A stretch of DNA of 10,583 nt from Flavobacteriaceae bacterium (GTDB taxonomy: Bacteria; Bacteroidota; Bacteroidia; Flavobacteriales; Flavobacteriaceae): NCBI GenBank assembly GCA_018672145.1, contig JABHGH010000080.1, forward strand, positions 1-10,583. The letters run 5' to 3'. The translations under genes were made by a program, and so were the position numbers. The notes below the pieces were generated by a model that did not search any database, was not told the origin of the DNA, and saw nothing but the letters and a program-made list of their open reading frames with translations. This document shows, piece by piece, positions 1 through 6,357 of this stretch. Numbering within the stretch: the first letter of the stretch is position 1; each line of letters starts with the position of its first letter.

Positions 1-286
1 TTACATTAATTTGAAAATCAGCTTCAAAGGCATCTGGTTTAAGCCCCTTGAATGGACGTAGATTAATACTGCCAGGACAGTAAACAAAACCTGATATTTT
101 GTCCGGTAGAGGGAGCGTACCCAAGTCATCAGTTGTAACATCAAATGGAAGATGTGTGACCGACAAACCAGATAGAGATTCTGAAGATCGCGAAGCGACA
201 TAAACCTGATGTGTGTCTTGAAGTAATTTTGCTGTTTCGAGCCCTATTCCTGAAGAGCCTCCAATAAGTAATATGTTTTTTTTCAT
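1..286 (-). CDS. SDR-family short-chain dehydrogenase/reductase, N-terminal part (runs off left edge)
   Basis: This is the first 95 codons of an NAD(P)-dependent oxidoreductase of the short-chain dehydrogenase family; the rest lies beyond the window. The N-terminus has a beta strand followed by the dinucleotide-binding turn GGSSGIG (residues 9-15, the TGxxxGIG motif). D49-V50 sits where the family contacts the adenine ring, C70-P71-G72 stands in place of the usual NNAG, and N94 comes at the end of the fourth helix. The catalytic Ser-Tyr-Lys is outside the window, so activity cannot be judged. The ATG at 286-284 follows directly on the stop codon of the SRPBCC gene (no gap), so the two are co-transcribed and probably translationally coupled. 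In flavobacteria I recall such SDR genes beside SRPBCC and photolyase/cryptochrome genes, but the substrate is unknown. The family call is secure; the function is not. Confidence 0.85.
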   Translation of the reverse strand, partial: MKKNILLIGGSSGIGLETAKLLQDTHQVYVASRSSESLSGLSVTHLPFDVTTDDLGTLPLPDKISGFVYCPGSINLRPFKGLKPDAFEADFQINV

Positions 287-748
287 CTATTTTTTATAAG
301 CTCCATAAATGGATTCAAGTTTTTTCTCACGATAATCAAAAATTGCTTTCACTTTTTTTCTAACAAAAAGCCAATGGCCAAAACGACCAAAAATACCTAA
401 AGGCAATTTATAGTCTACAATGTCTATCATTTTAACCCCATTAGGAATCACCTCAATAAAGTGCTTATGATGCCAAAATACGTAGGGGCCAAATCGTTGT
501 TCATCAACGAAATAATGACCTTTTTCGACATGTGTAATTTCAGTGACCCAACGAAATGGTATACCCAGTAAGGGAGTCAATATATATTGTATGATTTGTC
601 CTGGAAACATTTTCCGTTCTGCACCAGATATGATAGTAAAACCCATATAGTCGGGTGTAATCGTTTTTAAATTTTTAGGGTTCGACAAAAACAACCATGC
701 CTCCTTCTTGTCAATTGGTAAGTTTTGCTCTGCTTTATATTGGTACAC
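287..748 (-). CDS. SRPBCC (START/Bet v1-like) family protein, 153 aa, GTG start
   Basis: This is a small soluble protein of the SRPBCC superfamily, a helix-grip fold that encloses hydrophobic ligands. It resembles the flavobacterial subgroup found beside SDR oxidoreductases and photolyases; the conserved stretches I recognise are TPDYMGF (31-37), the segment around VTEITHV (68-74) and GPYVFWHHKH (87-96). No ligand or reaction is established for this subgroup as far as I know. The start is GTG at 748-746: an in-frame TAA lies two codons upstream, so nothing longer is possible, and the N-terminal length fits remembered homologues. It is the first gene of a unit with the SDR gene, whose ATG touches this stop. 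A TATATTTG promoter box and an inverted repeat shared with the MerR regulator lie just upstream, which suggests light or B12-dependent control (inference). Confidence 0.85.
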   Translation of the reverse strand: MYQYKAEQNLPIDKKEAWLFLSNPKNLKTITPDYMGFTIISGAERKMFPGQIIQYILTPLLGIPFRWVTEITHVEKGHYFVDEQRFGPYVFWHHKHFIEVIPNGVKMIDIVDYKLPLGIFGRFGHWLFVRKKVKAIFDYREKKLESIYGAYKK

Positions 749-764
749 TTTTTATGATTTTCCT

Positions 765-772
765 CAAATATA
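765..772 (-). promoter_or_regulatory. Candidate -7 promoter box for the SRPBCC-SDR unit
   Basis: TATATTTG on the minus strand matches the Bacteroidetes sigma-ABfr -7 consensus TAnnTTTG exactly. It ends 16 nt before the GTG start at 748. With a 20-nt spacer the -33 position (793-796) reads TTTT, three of four consensus bases. The position relative to the inverted repeat at 776-811 is notable, because one arm lies in the promoter spacer and the other just upstream of the -33 position. The match is visible; promoter activity is inferred. Confidence 0.5.
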
Positions 773-775
773 CTA

Positions 776-811
776 TTTTGTTTAAGTATTAAAAAAAAAG
801 ATTAAACAAAA
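776..811. promoter_or_regulatory. Inverted-repeat operator candidate (shared with the MerR gene promoter)
   Basis: Perfect 10-bp arms TTTTGTTTAA (776-785) and TTAAACAAAA (802-811) are separated by 16 bp. The same arms, with 9 of 10 bases paired and a 17-bp spacer, occur at 9089-9125 against the start of the MerR regulator gene. The inner flank of the right arm is also shared: both sites read AAAGATTAAACAAA. The repeat straddles the expected -33 region of the SRPBCC promoter, a typical place for a MerR/CarH-type repressor. It could also serve the divergent DUF2911 gene at 883. AT-richness raises the chance of accidental palindromes, but recurrence at a cognate regulator gene argues against accident. 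Confidence 0.55.
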
Positions 812-882
812 AGGAATAATAAAATTATTAATAAGTTCTAAAAAATAGATTAGTTTAGTTCTCATTAAAAAATTAGATCATT

Positions 883-1749
883 ATGAAACCCCTTATTTTC
901 TCTTTCTTAATTATCCTCTGCTTTACAGTAGAGGCTCAAATGCCAACTCCTCAGTCTAGTCCAAAGTCAAAACTCGTCCAACAGGTTGGATTGACAGAAG
1001 TCACGATTGAATATTCTCGACCTTCTGCTAGAGGAAGAAAAATATTTGGTGAACTTGTCCCTTTTGCGTCTCTTTGGCGAACGGGAGCCAATCAAAATAC
1101 TTTACTTTCATTTTCGGATGATGTGCTTATTTCAGGAAAGCCATTACAGGCAGGAACATATGCACTGTACTCAATGCCTGAAAAAGAATCATGGACACTT
1201 TATTTTTACGAAGACACAACGAACTGGGGTCTTCCAAGCCCATGGGATGAAGAAAAAATTGCACTTTCACAAAAGGCTAGCGTAATAAAGATTTCTCATG
1301 TCGAATCTTTTGCCATTTCATTGGAAGAATTCTCTTTGACTTCAGCATTTTTACGTTTGTCTTGGGAAAATACAGCGGTACAGTTGCCTATTGAATTCCC
1401 AACTGCCATTCAAATGGAAGCTGAAATAGACAAAATGTTAGCAGGAGAACCTTCGGCAAATGATTTGTATTCGGCTGCTGTCTATTATCTGGGCCAAAAA
1501 AAGGATTTGATGAAAGCAAAAGACTGGATTACTAGAGCTGTTGAAATGCGATCTGATGCTTTTTGGTTTTACCGTCAAAAATCATTGATTCACGAGGCAC
1601 TCGATGAAATGCAATTTGCCATTGAGTCAGCTAAGATCTCTATGAGACTTGCCCAAAAGTCTGGTAACGATCGCTATGTTGAGTTGAATAAAAAACAACT
1701 GGCTGCTTGGAAGGTGAAATCGGAATCAGCTAAAAGGCAGATCGAATAA
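883..1749 (+). CDS. Secreted DUF2911 domain protein with C-terminal helical (TPR-like) region
   Basis: The 288-aa product opens with a Sec signal peptide: Lys near the N-terminus, a hydrophobic stretch at about residues 4-15, and likely cleavage around A18-Q19. The body from about 25 to 170 is the DUF2911 domain, common in Bacteroidota, with recognisable segments VEYSRPSARGRKIFG-like (41-56), LWRTGANQNT (64-73) and LQAGTYALY (88-96). The last 110 or so residues are helical and look like degenerate tetratricopeptide repeats. The function of DUF2911 is not known to me; the protein is predicted to be periplasmic or exported. The gene stands alone, diverges from the SRPBCC gene, and its 3' end overlaps the convergent maf gene by 20 nt. 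A near-consensus TAGTTTAG box at 851-858 may be its promoter. The family call is firm, the role unknown. Confidence 0.88.
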   Translation: MKPLIFSFLIILCFTVEAQMPTPQSSPKSKLVQQVGLTEVTIEYSRPSARGRKIFGELVPFASLWRTGANQNTLLSFSDDVLISGKPLQAGTYALYSMPEKESWTLYFYEDTTNWGLPSPWDEEKIALSQKASVIKISHVESFAISLEEFSLTSAFLRLSWENTAVQLPIEFPTAIQMEAEIDKMLAGEPSANDLYSAAVYYLGQKKDLMKAKDWITRAVEMRSDAFWFYRQKSLIHEALDEMQFAIESAKISMRLAQKSGNDRYVELNKKQLAAWKVKSESAKRQIE

Positions 1750-2320
1750 ATTCAGTAAGCGCTTCATAAGTTTGCATACAGGGTAGGCCCATTACGTTGG
1801 TATATGACCCATTGATTTCTGCAACGGCTAGTAAGCCGAAGGAATCTTGAATACCATATGAACCAGCTTTATCCAATGGACTTTCTGAATGCACATAGGA
1901 GTCAATGTTTTCTTCGCTTAACTTTGTAAATGTAACATCAGTAAAACAGCTAATGGTGTGCTGTAAAGATAAGCTTGTAAAACAGACCGAAGTAATCACT
2001 TGATGTGTTTTGCCTGATAAAGATTGCAACATCTGTTTTGCGTCCTTTTTGTTTTTGGGTTTCCCCAAAGCCTTACCTTCAAACCATACAATGGTATCTG
2101 CTGTAATGACCAGCTGCTTAAGGTCTAGGTCTTTTTGGAAAGCTCCTCCCTTTTGTTGCGCCAAAAAAGAAGTAATCTCCTCTCCTTGAAGAGTTGGATT
2201 GTAGATTTCTTCAATGGGCTTAACATCGACAACGTGATCGATTTCCATTTGTTCCAATAGCATTTTTCTACGAGGTGATCCTGACCCTAAAAGAATAGAT
2301 AAATTTTGCGGAAGGATCAT
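1730..2320 (-). CDS. maf: Maf/YhdE-type nucleoside triphosphate pyrophosphatase
   Basis: This protein hydrolyses nucleoside triphosphates (typically dTTP/UTP and modified pyrimidine nucleotides) to the monophosphate and pyrophosphate, a house-cleaning role. It shows the family motifs in order: LGSGSPRRK (11-19) binding phosphate, TADTIV (73-78) with catalytic Asp75, LGKP (85-88), KAGSYGIQ (151-158) and NVMGLP (175-180). At 196 aa it is of normal length. The ATG at 2320 overlaps the TGA of the upstream phosphatase gene in an ATGA arrangement (2317-2320), which indicates translational coupling. It is the last gene of a three-gene unit, and its 3' end overlaps the convergent DUF2911 gene by 20 nt. 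Which nucleotide is preferred cannot be read from the sequence with certainty. Confidence 0.93.
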   Translation of the reverse strand: MILPQNLSILLGSGSPRRKMLLEQMEIDHVVDVKPIEEIYNPTLQGEEITSFLAQQKGGAFQKDLDLKQLVITADTIVWFEGKALGKPKNKKDAKQMLQSLSGKTHQVITSVCFTSLSLQHTISCFTDVTFTKLSEENIDSYVHSESPLDKAGSYGIQDSFGLLAVAEINGSYTNVMGLPCMQTYEALTEFIRSAF

Positions 2321-2847
2321 TTCTTGTCATTTCTTGCTTCAAAAAAAACACCCCATTTCCCATGTAGTTTTAAGGTTTGTTCAATCACATCACGAACACA
2401 ACCTTTACCACCAGCGATATGAGAAATATAGTCAGAAGCCGCCCGAACTTCAGCAACAGCGTCATTGGGACAGGTGGCCAGGTGTACTTGTTTCATTGGA
2501 GGAATATCAGGAATGTCATCACCCATAAAAAGGGTTTCGCTAGCTTTTAGGTTGTTTTCATAAAGGTAATCCATTAGGGCTGTTGACTTGTCGTGAACCC
2601 CTAGGTAAACATCTTTGATTCCTAAGTCATTGAGCCGTTTTTGTACAGCCAGATTTGTCCCTCCAGAAATAATGCACACTCGAAATCCAGCATGTAAAGC
2701 AGCTTTTACAGCGTATCCGTCTTTAGTGTTCATCGTCCGTAACATCGATCCATCTTCATGAATTAAGATACTTCCATCTGTAAAAACACCATCAACATCA
2801 AAAACAAAGTTTTGGATGGTTTTTAATTCTTCTTTAAAGTTTTTCAT
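2317..2847 (-). CDS. kdsC: KdsC-type HAD phosphatase (3-deoxy-D-manno-octulosonate 8-phosphate phosphatase)
   Basis: This is a capless HAD-superfamily phosphatase of the KDO 8-P phosphatase family, which releases phosphate from KDO 8-phosphate on the way to the lipopolysaccharide inner core. Motif I is DVDGVFTDG (17-25), with nucleophile Asp17 and acid/base Asp19; motif II is IISGG (59-63, Ser61), motif III Lys87 in VHDKSTAL, and motif IV MGDDIPD (108-114). The length of 176 aa matches the family. It starts 14 nt inside the end of the DUF2520 gene and shares ATGA with maf, so all three genes form a tight operon. A related specificity within the C0 HAD group cannot be excluded without seeing the other kds genes, but the motif spacing is typical of KdsC. 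Confidence 0.88.
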   Translation of the reverse strand: MKNFKEELKTIQNFVFDVDGVFTDGSILIHEDGSMLRTMNTKDGYAVKAALHAGFRVCIISGGTNLAVQKRLNDLGIKDVYLGVHDKSTALMDYLYENNLKASETLFMGDDIPDIPPMKQVHLATCPNDAVAEVRAASDYISHIAGGKGCVRDVIEQTLKLHGKWGVFFEARNDKK

Positions 2848-3598
2848 TTCTTGTTTCTAAAAGTTGTGCTGTAAAAAGCGAATATATATCTTCTAATTCT
2901 TTTCTTTTGTCAATTTCACGGTGGCGGAGGATCGTTTCCTTGTCTCCTCTTACAGCAGGGCCGGTTTGATTTTCTTGTGGATTTTGATTCTTTATTTTTC
3001 GTGTAGTTTCTTCAATTAATGGAAATAAATGCGAAAAATCAATGTCGTTTGCATCACAAAACAGCTTTGCTTCAGCATACAAGTGATTGGTAAAATTGTT
3101 TACCACTACTGCGGCAAGATGAATTGCTATGCGCTGATTACTTTTGATTTGGATCGACTTATGACTCAATAATGTTGCGACTTTTTCAAGCAAAGAATTT
3201 GTTCCATCTCCAGTTGCTTCCCAAAACAATGGTATATTATCTACGCTGTTAGTTTTGTCTTTTGAAAAGGTTTGAAGAGGATATAAAACGCCTCGTTTAT
3301 TGTGTTTAGAGAGCAATTCAATGGGTCCTGCGCCAGAAGTATGAACGACAACAGCATCCGCAATTGGCAATTGGTCACTGACAGTGCGTATGACATCATC
3401 AGAAACGGCAATAATGACCAAGTCGCAAGCAGGTAGCTTCGTAAAGTTGTTGGAATATGTGACAGAGTTCAAAGACTTTACAAAATCAATGTGGCTCCTT
3501 CCAATGACGTGAACGAGCTCGAAATATTGATGAGAATAGATGGTGTTTGCGAAAGCCTTTGCCACTTTCCCTGTACCCACGATGCATACCTGAATCAT
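2834..3598 (-). CDS. Rossmann-like / DUF2520 domain protein
   Basis: This 254-aa protein has an N-terminal NAD(P)-binding Rossmann domain with the glycine motif GTGKVA (residues 8-13), followed by a helical DUF2520 domain from about residue 125 to the end (recognisable segments include HLAAVVVNNFTNH and LFPLIEETTRKI). The two-domain plan is like that of ketopantoate or F420-dependent reductases, so a small-molecule dehydrogenase is likely, but no substrate is known to me. It is the first gene of an operon with kdsC (14-nt overlap) and maf, an arrangement I recall from other flavobacteria. Its ATG at 3598 lies in an 83-nt spacer divergent from ndk. TAATTTTG at 3603-3610 on the minus strand fits the -7 consensus but lies so close that the transcript would be nearly leaderless; TTAGTTTG at 3611-3618 is a one-mismatch alternative. 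Confidence 0.85.
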   Translation of the reverse strand: MIQVCIVGTGKVAKAFANTIYSHQYFELVHVIGRSHIDFVKSLNSVTYSNNFTKLPACDLVIIAVSDDVIRTVSDQLPIADAVVVHTSGAGPIELLSKHNKRGVLYPLQTFSKDKTNSVDNIPLFWEATGDGTNSLLEKVATLLSHKSIQIKSNQRIAIHLAAVVVNNFTNHLYAEAKLFCDANDIDFSHLFPLIEETTRKIKNQNPQENQTGPAVRGDKETILRHREIDKRKELEDIYSLFTAQLLETRNEKL

Positions 3599-3660
3599 TT
3601 GTCAAAATTACAAACTAAAGTCGATAATCACATTCATGATTAGTTAAGAACAAAATTTAG

Positions 3661-3668
3661 TAGGTTTG
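3661..3668 (+). promoter_or_regulatory. Candidate -7 promoter box for ndk
   Basis: TAGGTTTG matches the Bacteroidetes TAnnTTTG consensus exactly and ends 13 nt before the ndk ATG. I see no clear TTTG at the -33 position. The predicted leader would be only about 7-8 nt. Confidence 0.45.
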
Positions 3669-3681
3669 CAAAAATAATAAG

Positions 3682-4098
3682 ATGTCACGAACAACGTTTA
3701 CAATGATTAAGCCCGACGCTGTTAGCGCAGGTCATGTTGGTGCTATATTGGAAAAAATCACTACTGCTGGTTTTGATATTAAAGGATTAAAGATGACCCA
3801 ACTTAGTAAAAGGGAAGCAGAATCATTTTATGCCATTCACAGCGAGCGCCCATTTTTTGGCGAGCTTGTTCAATTTATGACGAGCGGACCTATTGTTGCT
3901 GCCGTTTTAGAGAAAGAGAACGCAGTTGCAGATTTCAGAGCGCTTATTGGATCTACCAATCCAGAAGAAGCTGCCGAGGGTACAATTCGAAAAATGTTTG
4001 CTGAATCAGTAGGTAGAAACGCAGTTCACGGATCTGACAGCGATGAAAATGCTGCAATTGAGTGCTCGTTTCATTTTTCAGCACGTGAACTGTACTAA
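3682..4098 (+). CDS. ndk: Nucleoside diphosphate kinase
   Basis: The enzyme transfers the gamma phosphate of ATP to nucleoside diphosphates through a phosphohistidine, balancing NTP and dNTP pools in the cytoplasm. The 138-aa sequence is textbook: TMIKPDAV near the N-terminus (7-14, Lys10 being the conserved phosphate-binding lysine), ERPFF (55-59), IRKMFAES (102-109) and the active-site segment NAVHGSDS (113-120) with catalytic His116. The gene stands alone between divergent DUF2520 and convergent DUF721 genes. Its TAA overlaps the DUF721 stop codon by 4 nt (4095-4098), leaving no room for a conventional terminator between them. Confidence 0.97.
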   Translation: MSRTTFTMIKPDAVSAGHVGAILEKITTAGFDIKGLKMTQLSKREAESFYAIHSERPFFGELVQFMTSGPIVAAVLEKENAVADFRALIGSTNPEEAAEGTIRKMFAESVGRNAVHGSDSDENAAIECSFHFSARELY

Positions 4099-4382
4099 AC
4101 AAAGCGAATGTCATGAATTAGGTCTTTTCCCAAAGCTTTGTTTATCATCTCAATAATTTTATCTTTCCCATAACTCAGTTCTTCTCTCAAAACAGAGGAG
4201 TTTAGTTTCACAATGAGTGTGTCCTGTTTTAGTGCCACGCTTTTAGTGTATGCTTTTATATTTTCACCCATAGACTCGTCCCAAATTTCTTGAATACGTG
4301 CAGAGTCTAAACCGCTGCTCAAGGCATTTTTTGAAATAAAATCACCTAGAATTGACTTTACTTTTTTTGCGTCATCACTCAT
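4095..4382 (-). CDS. DUF721 / DciA-like protein
   Basis: This is a 95-aa protein of the DUF721 family, to which the helicase-associated protein DciA belongs. DciA proteins take part in loading the replicative helicase DnaB in bacteria without DnaC/DnaI. The recognisable part is the central WDESMGENIKAYT region (34-46), followed by a KH-like alternation of strands and a helix (LIVKLNSSVLREEL, 56-69). It lies 12 nt downstream of recF on the same strand, a conserved pairing in Bacteroidota that supports a role in DNA replication or repair. It is shorter than proteobacterial DciA and carries little beyond the core domain. Assignment to the family is good; actual helicase loading in this organism is inference. 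Confidence 0.83.
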   Translation of the reverse strand: MSDDAKKVKSILGDFISKNALSSGLDSARIQEIWDESMGENIKAYTKSVALKQDTLIVKLNSSVLREELSYGKDKIIEMINKALGKDLIHDIRFV

Positions 4383-4394
4383 TTTCTGTACGAA

Positions 4395-5483
4395 TTAAAG
4401 GGTAAAAATTGAATAGCTCTGTGCTGTTTCCTGAATAATGCTTTCAGTACGTACTTTGTTGGTGTCGGTAACAAATAGTTGTCCAAAGTTGTCATCATTG
4501 ACCAAATTTATGATTTGCATTACCCTGCGATCATCTAGCTTATCAAAAATATCATCTAGTAGTAAAATCGGAGGTAAGTTCATTTGATTACGAATCATAT
4601 CAAACTGTGCCAATTTCAAAGCGACCAAATATGTTTTTTGCTGTCCTTGGCTACCAAACTTTTTGATTGGTAAGTCTCCAAGACTAAACAACAGGTCGTC
4701 TTTGTGTGGACCTACGCTAGTATACTGAAGGATACGATCTTTTTCCAAAGAAGCTTCGAGTAGTTCGTCTAATGGTTTTTCATCCATTTTAGACTGATAT
4801 TTGATTGCTACTTTTTCATTTTTTCCACCAATCGCTTGATATCGATTCTGAAAGAGGGGTTGAAATTTCGACACAAAGGCTTTTCTAGTCTCATAAATTG
4901 GCTTCCCAAATTGTGTCAGTTTTTCGTTGTATACCAAGATTGTCTCTTTGTCAAACTGGTTTGATTTTTTAAAGTGTTTTAACAGGGCATTTCGTTGGTT
5001 TAGCACACGTTGATAAGCAATAAGGTTTTGAAGATATTTTTTATCGGATTGCGAGATTGTACTGTCAATAAACTTTCTTCTTGTGCTGCTTCCTTCAGCA
5101 ATTAAATCTTGATCTGAAGGAGATATGATAACAACGGGAATAAGCCCTACGTGATCAGCAATTTTATTGTACGATTTGCTGTTTCGTTTGATCGTTTTTT
5201 TGCCGTCACGCTCCATTTGGCATTGAATGCGTAGGGTTTTTCCAAGCTTGTCAAAAGCACCTTCTATTATACTAAATTTAGCATCGTGGGCAATGTTTTG
5301 ACTCGTAATATTATTGGTATAGCTTTTTCCCATGGCCAAATAAAATATAGCGTCTAAAGCATTTGTCTTGCCGACACCATTGTCTCCAACAAAGCAGTTT
5401 ATTTTAGCATCCAAATTGAAGTTTACACCTGTAAGGTTACGGTAGTTTACGATGGACAATTGCTTTAAAAATAGATTTTGCAC
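4395..5483 (-). CDS. recF: DNA replication/repair ATPase RecF, GTG start
   Basis: RecF is an SMC-like ABC ATPase that works with RecO and RecR to load RecA at single-stranded gaps. The 362-aa protein has Walker A GDNGVGKT (33-40), a Q-loop region SPSDQDL (121-127), GPHKDD (258-263), the signature FGSQGQQ (276-282), Walker B ILLLDD (306-311) and D-loop FDKLDDRR (313-320). The length is normal. The start is GTG at 5483-5481: no ATG occurs in frame before the upstream stop codon, and the N-terminus FLKQLSIVNYRN aligns with remembered flavobacterial RecF proteins beginning two or three residues before LKKLS. DUF721 follows after 12 nt. The gene is divergent from the TPR gene across 116 nt; AGTATTTG at about 5512-5519 (minus) is a one-mismatch -7 candidate. 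Confidence 0.95.
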   Translation of the reverse strand: MQNLFLKQLSIVNYRNLTGVNFNLDAKINCFVGDNGVGKTNALDAIFYLAMGKSYTNNITSQNIAHDAKFSIIEGAFDKLGKTLRIQCQMERDGKKTIKRNSKSYNKIADHVGLIPVVIISPSDQDLIAEGSSTRRKFIDSTISQSDKKYLQNLIAYQRVLNQRNALLKHFKKSNQFDKETILVYNEKLTQFGKPIYETRKAFVSKFQPLFQNRYQAIGGKNEKVAIKYQSKMDEKPLDELLEASLEKDRILQYTSVGPHKDDLLFSLGDLPIKKFGSQGQQKTYLVALKLAQFDMIRNQMNLPPILLLDDIFDKLDDRRVMQIINLVNDDNFGQLFVTDTNKVRTESIIQETAQSYSIFTL

Positions 5484-5571
5484 GTGTTGCTTCTTATTGG
5501 CTTTTAGTTTGCAAATACTAAATTATTGATTTTTACTCGTTTAACTAGAATGTTCATTTCAATAAATATCA

Positions 5572-5579
5572 TATTTTTG
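5572..5579 (+). promoter_or_regulatory. Candidate -7 promoter box for the TPR-ribH operon
   Basis: TATTTTTG matches TAnnTTTG exactly and ends 20 nt upstream of the ATG at 5600, giving a leader of roughly 14 nt. No convincing TTTG is visible at the -33 position. Confidence 0.4.
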
Positions 5580-5599
5580 CCAACACTTATAGATAAGCC

Positions 5600-6355
5600 A
5601 TGGCGACATATAACAAAAGAGGAGCAAAGAAATCTCAAAAACAACAACAGACCCCTGCTATTGAAAGTAGAACGGAAGAGGTCTTCACTACATTAGATAC
5701 GCGTGCATCGCGAATGGAGCATTGGATTGCTTCATATCAGCGACAGATTATTGGAGTCATTGTCGCTACAATTGTTATTGTTTTGGGATACTTATCCTAC
5801 CGCAATATCATCGTTGAGCCTAAAGCTGCTGAAGCAAGTACTGAAGTTTTTCAAGCTCAAAAGTATTTTGAACAAGGATTAGCTGATGAGGCTTCCCGTG
5901 ATTCTTTATTCCAGAGAGCTCTTTCTGGGGGTGACGGTAAATATGGATTTTTAGACATTATAGACAATTATTCAGGTACACCTGCTGCTGAAATGGCAAC
6001 GTACAGTTCTGGGATGATTTACTTACACCTCAGTGATTTCCAATCGGCAATAGATTACTTAGAAGATTTTAGTTTGTCGGACCCTCTTTTGAGCCCATTA
6101 GCTTTGGGTGGTATTGGAGATGCTTTTTCTGAGCTAGATCAACCTGATCAAGCTTTGAGTTATTATGAGAAAGCCTTGTCTTATGATGACAATAAGGTCA
6201 CTTACCCACGTTATCTGCGTAAGGCAGGTTTGCTCGCACTTTCTCTGGGCGATAAAAAAACGGCAAAAATATACTTTACAATTCTAAAAGATGATTTTTC
6301 TGATGGAGTAGATGCCAAACACATTGACGCTCTTCTCGGTATGGTCAGTATATAA
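5600..6355 (+). CDS. Membrane-anchored tetratricopeptide repeat protein (YfgM-like)
   Basis: The 251-aa product has a basic, polar N-terminal tail of about 45 residues (KRGAKKSQK near the start), one transmembrane segment at about residues 50-67 (IIGVIVATIVIVLGYLSY), and a C-terminal region of tetratricopeptide-like helices (about 85-245), including the repeat around ALSYYEKALSYD. This topology, cytoplasmic tail plus single span plus periplasmic TPR domain, resembles YfgM-type ancillary proteins of the Sec translocon, but the exact role in flavobacteria is not known to me. The gene precedes ribH by only 2 nt, a pairing I recall in many Flavobacteriia. The functional link to riboflavin synthesis is unclear and may be only shared transcription. 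Confidence 0.85.
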   Translation: MATYNKRGAKKSQKQQQTPAIESRTEEVFTTLDTRASRMEHWIASYQRQIIGVIVATIVIVLGYLSYRNIIVEPKAAEASTEVFQAQKYFEQGLADEASRDSLFQRALSGGDGKYGFLDIIDNYSGTPAAEMATYSSGMIYLHLSDFQSAIDYLEDFSLSDPLLSPLALGGIGDAFSELDQPDQALSYYEKALSYDDNKVTYPRYLRKAGLLALSLGDKKTAKIYFTILKDDFSDGVDAKHIDALLGMVSI

Positions 6356-6357
6356 TT

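Noticed and set aside
1007..1285. Open frame inside the DUF2911 gene
   Set aside because: A shadow of the real gene in another frame; no recognisable protein. The same holds for open frames at 1-201 (wrong frame of the SDR gene), 2334-2528, 6388-6681, 7840-8025 and 8913-9098.
4383..4394. Possible small element between recF and DUF721
   Set aside because: Only 12 nt of ordinary intergenic sequence.
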